5,424 nucleotides of DNA, taken from the NCBI GenBank assembly GCA_036558305.1, contig DATBFX010000401.1, positions 1 to 5,424 of the forward strand, given 5' to 3'. The position numbers and the translations under genes are program-made. Within the stretch, counting starts at the first letter, position 1, and the number at the start of each line of letters is the position of its first letter. The notes beneath the pieces were generated by a model that worked only from the letters and a program-made list of their open reading frames with translations, was not told the origin of the DNA and did no database searches. Of the stretch, positions 3,916-5,424 are shown in pieces. This stretch comes from DATBFX01 sp036558305 (GTDB lineage Bacteria; Chloroflexota; Chloroflexia; Thermomicrobiales; UBA6265).

Positions 3916-5367
3916 ATGGCAAGCGACATTCGGTTCGAGCGCAGCAACCCGGAAGCCGAGGGCATCCCCTCCTCAGCGGTCCTGGACTTCCTCCGGGCGG
4001 TCGAGGAACACACCCACCCGTTGGACGCGGTCCAGGGCTTCATGCTGCTGCGCCATGGGAAGGTGGCGGCCGAGGGGTGGTGGACGCCGTACGGGCCGCA
4101 AACGCCGCACAGGATGTTCTCGCTGAGCAAGAGTTTTACCTCCACGGGCATCGGTCTGGCGGTGGCGGAGGGACTGCTCACGGTCGACGATCCCGTCCTG
4201 GGGTTCTTTCCCGACGAGGCGCCGGCGCACCCCAGCGAGAACCTGAAGGCGATGCGGGTGCGGCATTTGCTGTCGATGAACACCGGTCACAAGAACGATA
4301 CGACCCGGCGCGTCTTCCGCGGTGAGGACGACAACTGGGCCCGTGCCTTTCTCTCGCTGCCCGTCGAGTGCCAGCCCGGTACGTGGTTCGTCTACAACAC
4401 GGCGGCCACGTACACGCTGTCGGCCATCATGACCAGGCTGACCGGCATGTCCCTGCTGGACTACCTGCGACCGCGCCTGTTCGACCCCTTGGGGATCGAG
4501 AACCCCACCTGGGAGACCGATCCGCGCGGTATCAGCATCGGCGGGACGGGCTTGCACATCAGGACGGAGGACATCGCCCGCTTCGGGCAGTTGTACCTGC
4601 AGAAGGGGGTATGGCAGGGCAAGCGGATCGTGCCGGAGGAATGGATCGCCGAGGCGACGACGGCCACCTCCGACAACAGCAATACCCAGACCAACCCCGA
4701 TTGGACGGTGGGCTACGGCTACCAGTTCTGGCGCTGCCGGCACGACTGCTACCGCGGCGACGGCGCCTTCGGCCAATTCTGCGTCGTCATGCCCCGGCAA
4801 GACGCGGTGCTGGCCATCATCGGAGGCGTGCGGGACATGCAGGCCGTGCTCGACAAGGTCTGGGCGCACCTGTTGCCTGCCATGCAACCGGAGCCGTTGC
4901 CTGCCGACCCGCACGCCCACGGCGAGTTGTGCGACAAGCTCGCGGTGCTGTCGCTGCCGTTGCCGGAGGGGCGGCCATCGTCGCCGGGGGCTGAGCAGTG
5001 GTCGGGGAAAACGTACGACTTGGAGCCGAACGATCTGCACCTGGAGCGCGTCGCGATCGCGTTCGGCGAAGGCGGCGCCACGATCAGCGCGCGCTCCAAA
5101 CGCGGCGAGCACGCGATCCAGGTCGGCTCCGGCGCCTGGCTGAAAGGGCGGACCGACGTGCGTGGGCGCGGCGACGAACCGATCGCTGCGAGCGGCGCCT
5201 GGACGGCGGGTGACACCTTCGAGGTGAGGGTCAGTTTCTACGAGGGAGAGTATTGTCCGGTCGTTCGGTGCCGAATTGTGAGCGGCGAATTGCGGCTGGA
5301 GATCGAGCCGAACGTCTCCTGGGATCCGCCAGCGGTCACCATGATTACGGGACGCACGACCGGTTAG
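3916..5367 (+). CDS. Serine hydrolase, class C beta-lactamase/esterase family (serine beta-lactamase-like fold)
   Basis: The product is 483 residues. The N-terminal two thirds (about 10-320) is a penicillin-binding-protein-like hydrolase domain. The nucleophile motif SxxK is Ser69-Leu-Ser-Lys72 in MFSLSKSFTS, followed by GIGLAVAEG. Tyr160 in FVYNTAATY fits the second catalytic motif, though the classical Y-x-N reads Y-N-T. The third motif (KTG in beta-lactamases, H-x-G in many esterases) appears as GDGAFGQ (281-287). Other family blocks are VRHLLSMNTGH, the region around IRTEDIARFGQLYLQKG, and VPEEWI. Residues about 360-483 form a second, probably beta-rich domain (WSGKTYDLEPN ... SGAWTAGD), found behind such domains in some bacterial hydrolases. 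No signal peptide is seen, so it is probably cytoplasmic. Members cleave esters, amides or D-amino-acid peptides; the substrate is unknown, and antibiotic resistance should not be assumed. The ATG at 3916 has AAGGAG 12 bases upstream (3898-3903), rather far. An in-frame GTG at 3877 is possible but has no ribosome site. Confidence 0.92.
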   Translation: MASDIRFERSNPEAEGIPSSAVLDFLRAVEEHTHPLDAVQGFMLLRHGKVAAEGWWTPYGPQTPHRMFSLSKSFTSTGIGLAVAEGLLTVDDPVLGFFPDEAPAHPSENLKAMRVRHLLSMNTGHKNDTTRRVFRGEDDNWARAFLSLPVECQPGTWFVYNTAATYTLSAIMTRLTGMSLLDYLRPRLFDPLGIENPTWETDPRGISIGGTGLHIRTEDIARFGQLYLQKGVWQGKRIVPEEWIAEATTATSDNSNTQTNPDWTVGYGYQFWRCRHDCYRGDGAFGQFCVVMPRQDAVLAIIGGVRDMQAVLDKVWAHLLPAMQPEPLPADPHAHGELCDKLAVLSLPLPEGRPSSPGAEQWSGKTYDLEPNDLHLERVAIAFGEGGATISARSKRGEHAIQVGSGAWLKGRTDVRGRGDEPIAASGAWTAGDTFEVRVSFYEGEYCPVVRCRIVSGELRLEIEPNVSWDPPAVTMITGRTTG

Positions 5368-5385
5368 GCGGCTCGGCCCCCCCGG

Positions 5386-5403
5386 CCCCCCAATCCTGGG
5401 GGG
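5386..5403 (+). terminator. C:G hairpin after the serine hydrolase, probable terminator
   Basis: CCCCCC at 5386-5391 pairs with GGGGGG at 5398-5403 around the loop AATCCT, 18 bases after the stop codon. A second C-run at 5377-5383 offers an alternative partner for the G-run. The following bases (AGACGAGAGC) are not U-rich, so the strength of termination is uncertain. The window ends 21 bases later, so the next gene and its orientation are unknown. Confidence 0.5.
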
Positions 5404-5424
5404 AGACGAGAGCACGCGTCGTTC

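Noticed and set aside
3973..5415. A 480-codon open frame on the minus strand, opposite the serine hydrolase
   Set aside because: The product is Arg/Pro/Val/Gly-rich without motifs, whereas the plus strand encodes a clear serine hydrolase over the same interval.
1..5424. Insertion sequence, CRISPR array, tRNA, toxin-antitoxin or defence system
   Set aside because: I looked for terminal inverted repeats with a transposase, regular spaced repeats, cloverleaf-like sequence and paired small overlapping genes, and saw none. The two small membrane proteins are single genes with no partner resembling an antitoxin.

Overview
This is a GC-rich bacterial window with six genes, one of them cut by the left edge, and no RNA gene, mobile element or CRISPR array that I can see. 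Third codon positions are strongly C/G biased, so long but meaningless open frames appear opposite the real genes. The organism is not certain. A GC-rich genome, envelope and secreted proteins of unknown family, and a Tat-exported protein whose N-terminus reads M-x-x-x-RF-x-ALAR...SRRSALRGLAG suggest Chloroflexota (Thermomicrobia-like) or, less likely, an actinobacterium. That is an inference from remembered protein style, not from a marker gene.

Layout from left to right: (1) at 1-97 on the minus strand, the signal-peptide start of a secreted protein that runs off the left edge; (2) at 288-572 on the minus strand, a 94-residue single-pass membrane protein with a Thr/Pro-rich tail; (3) at 573-913, a divergent control region with a candidate sigma-70-type promoter and small inverted repeats; (4) at 914-1690 on the plus strand, a secreted trypsin-fold (S1) serine protease with an intact catalytic triad; (5) at 1763-1795, a perfect 13-bp hairpin between two convergent genes, probably a terminator for both; (6) at 1810-3210 on the minus strand, a 466-residue protein with a Tat-type signal, of unknown function, which seems to contain two related domains; (7) at 3211-3602, a second divergent control region carrying a perfect 12-bp inverted repeat; (8) at 3603-3791 on the plus strand, a 62-residue protein with two membrane segments; (9) at 3916-5367 on the plus strand, a cytoplasmic serine hydrolase of the class C beta-lactamase/esterase family, followed by a C:G hairpin at 5386-5403.

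The genes do not form an evident pathway or operon. Orientation changes three times (minus, plus, minus, plus), so most genes probably have their own promoter. The common thread is the cell envelope: three of the six products carry export signals (two Sec-like, one Tat-like) and two more are small membrane proteins. The protease and the Tat-type protein share an almost identical ribosome-binding leader, which hints at a common translation signal for secreted proteins in this organism. I found no convincing new multi-gene system. The most interesting items are the duplicated Tat-exported protein, the apparently propeptide-free protease with an unusual CxxC insertion, and the 12-bp inverted repeat ahead of the 62-residue membrane protein.
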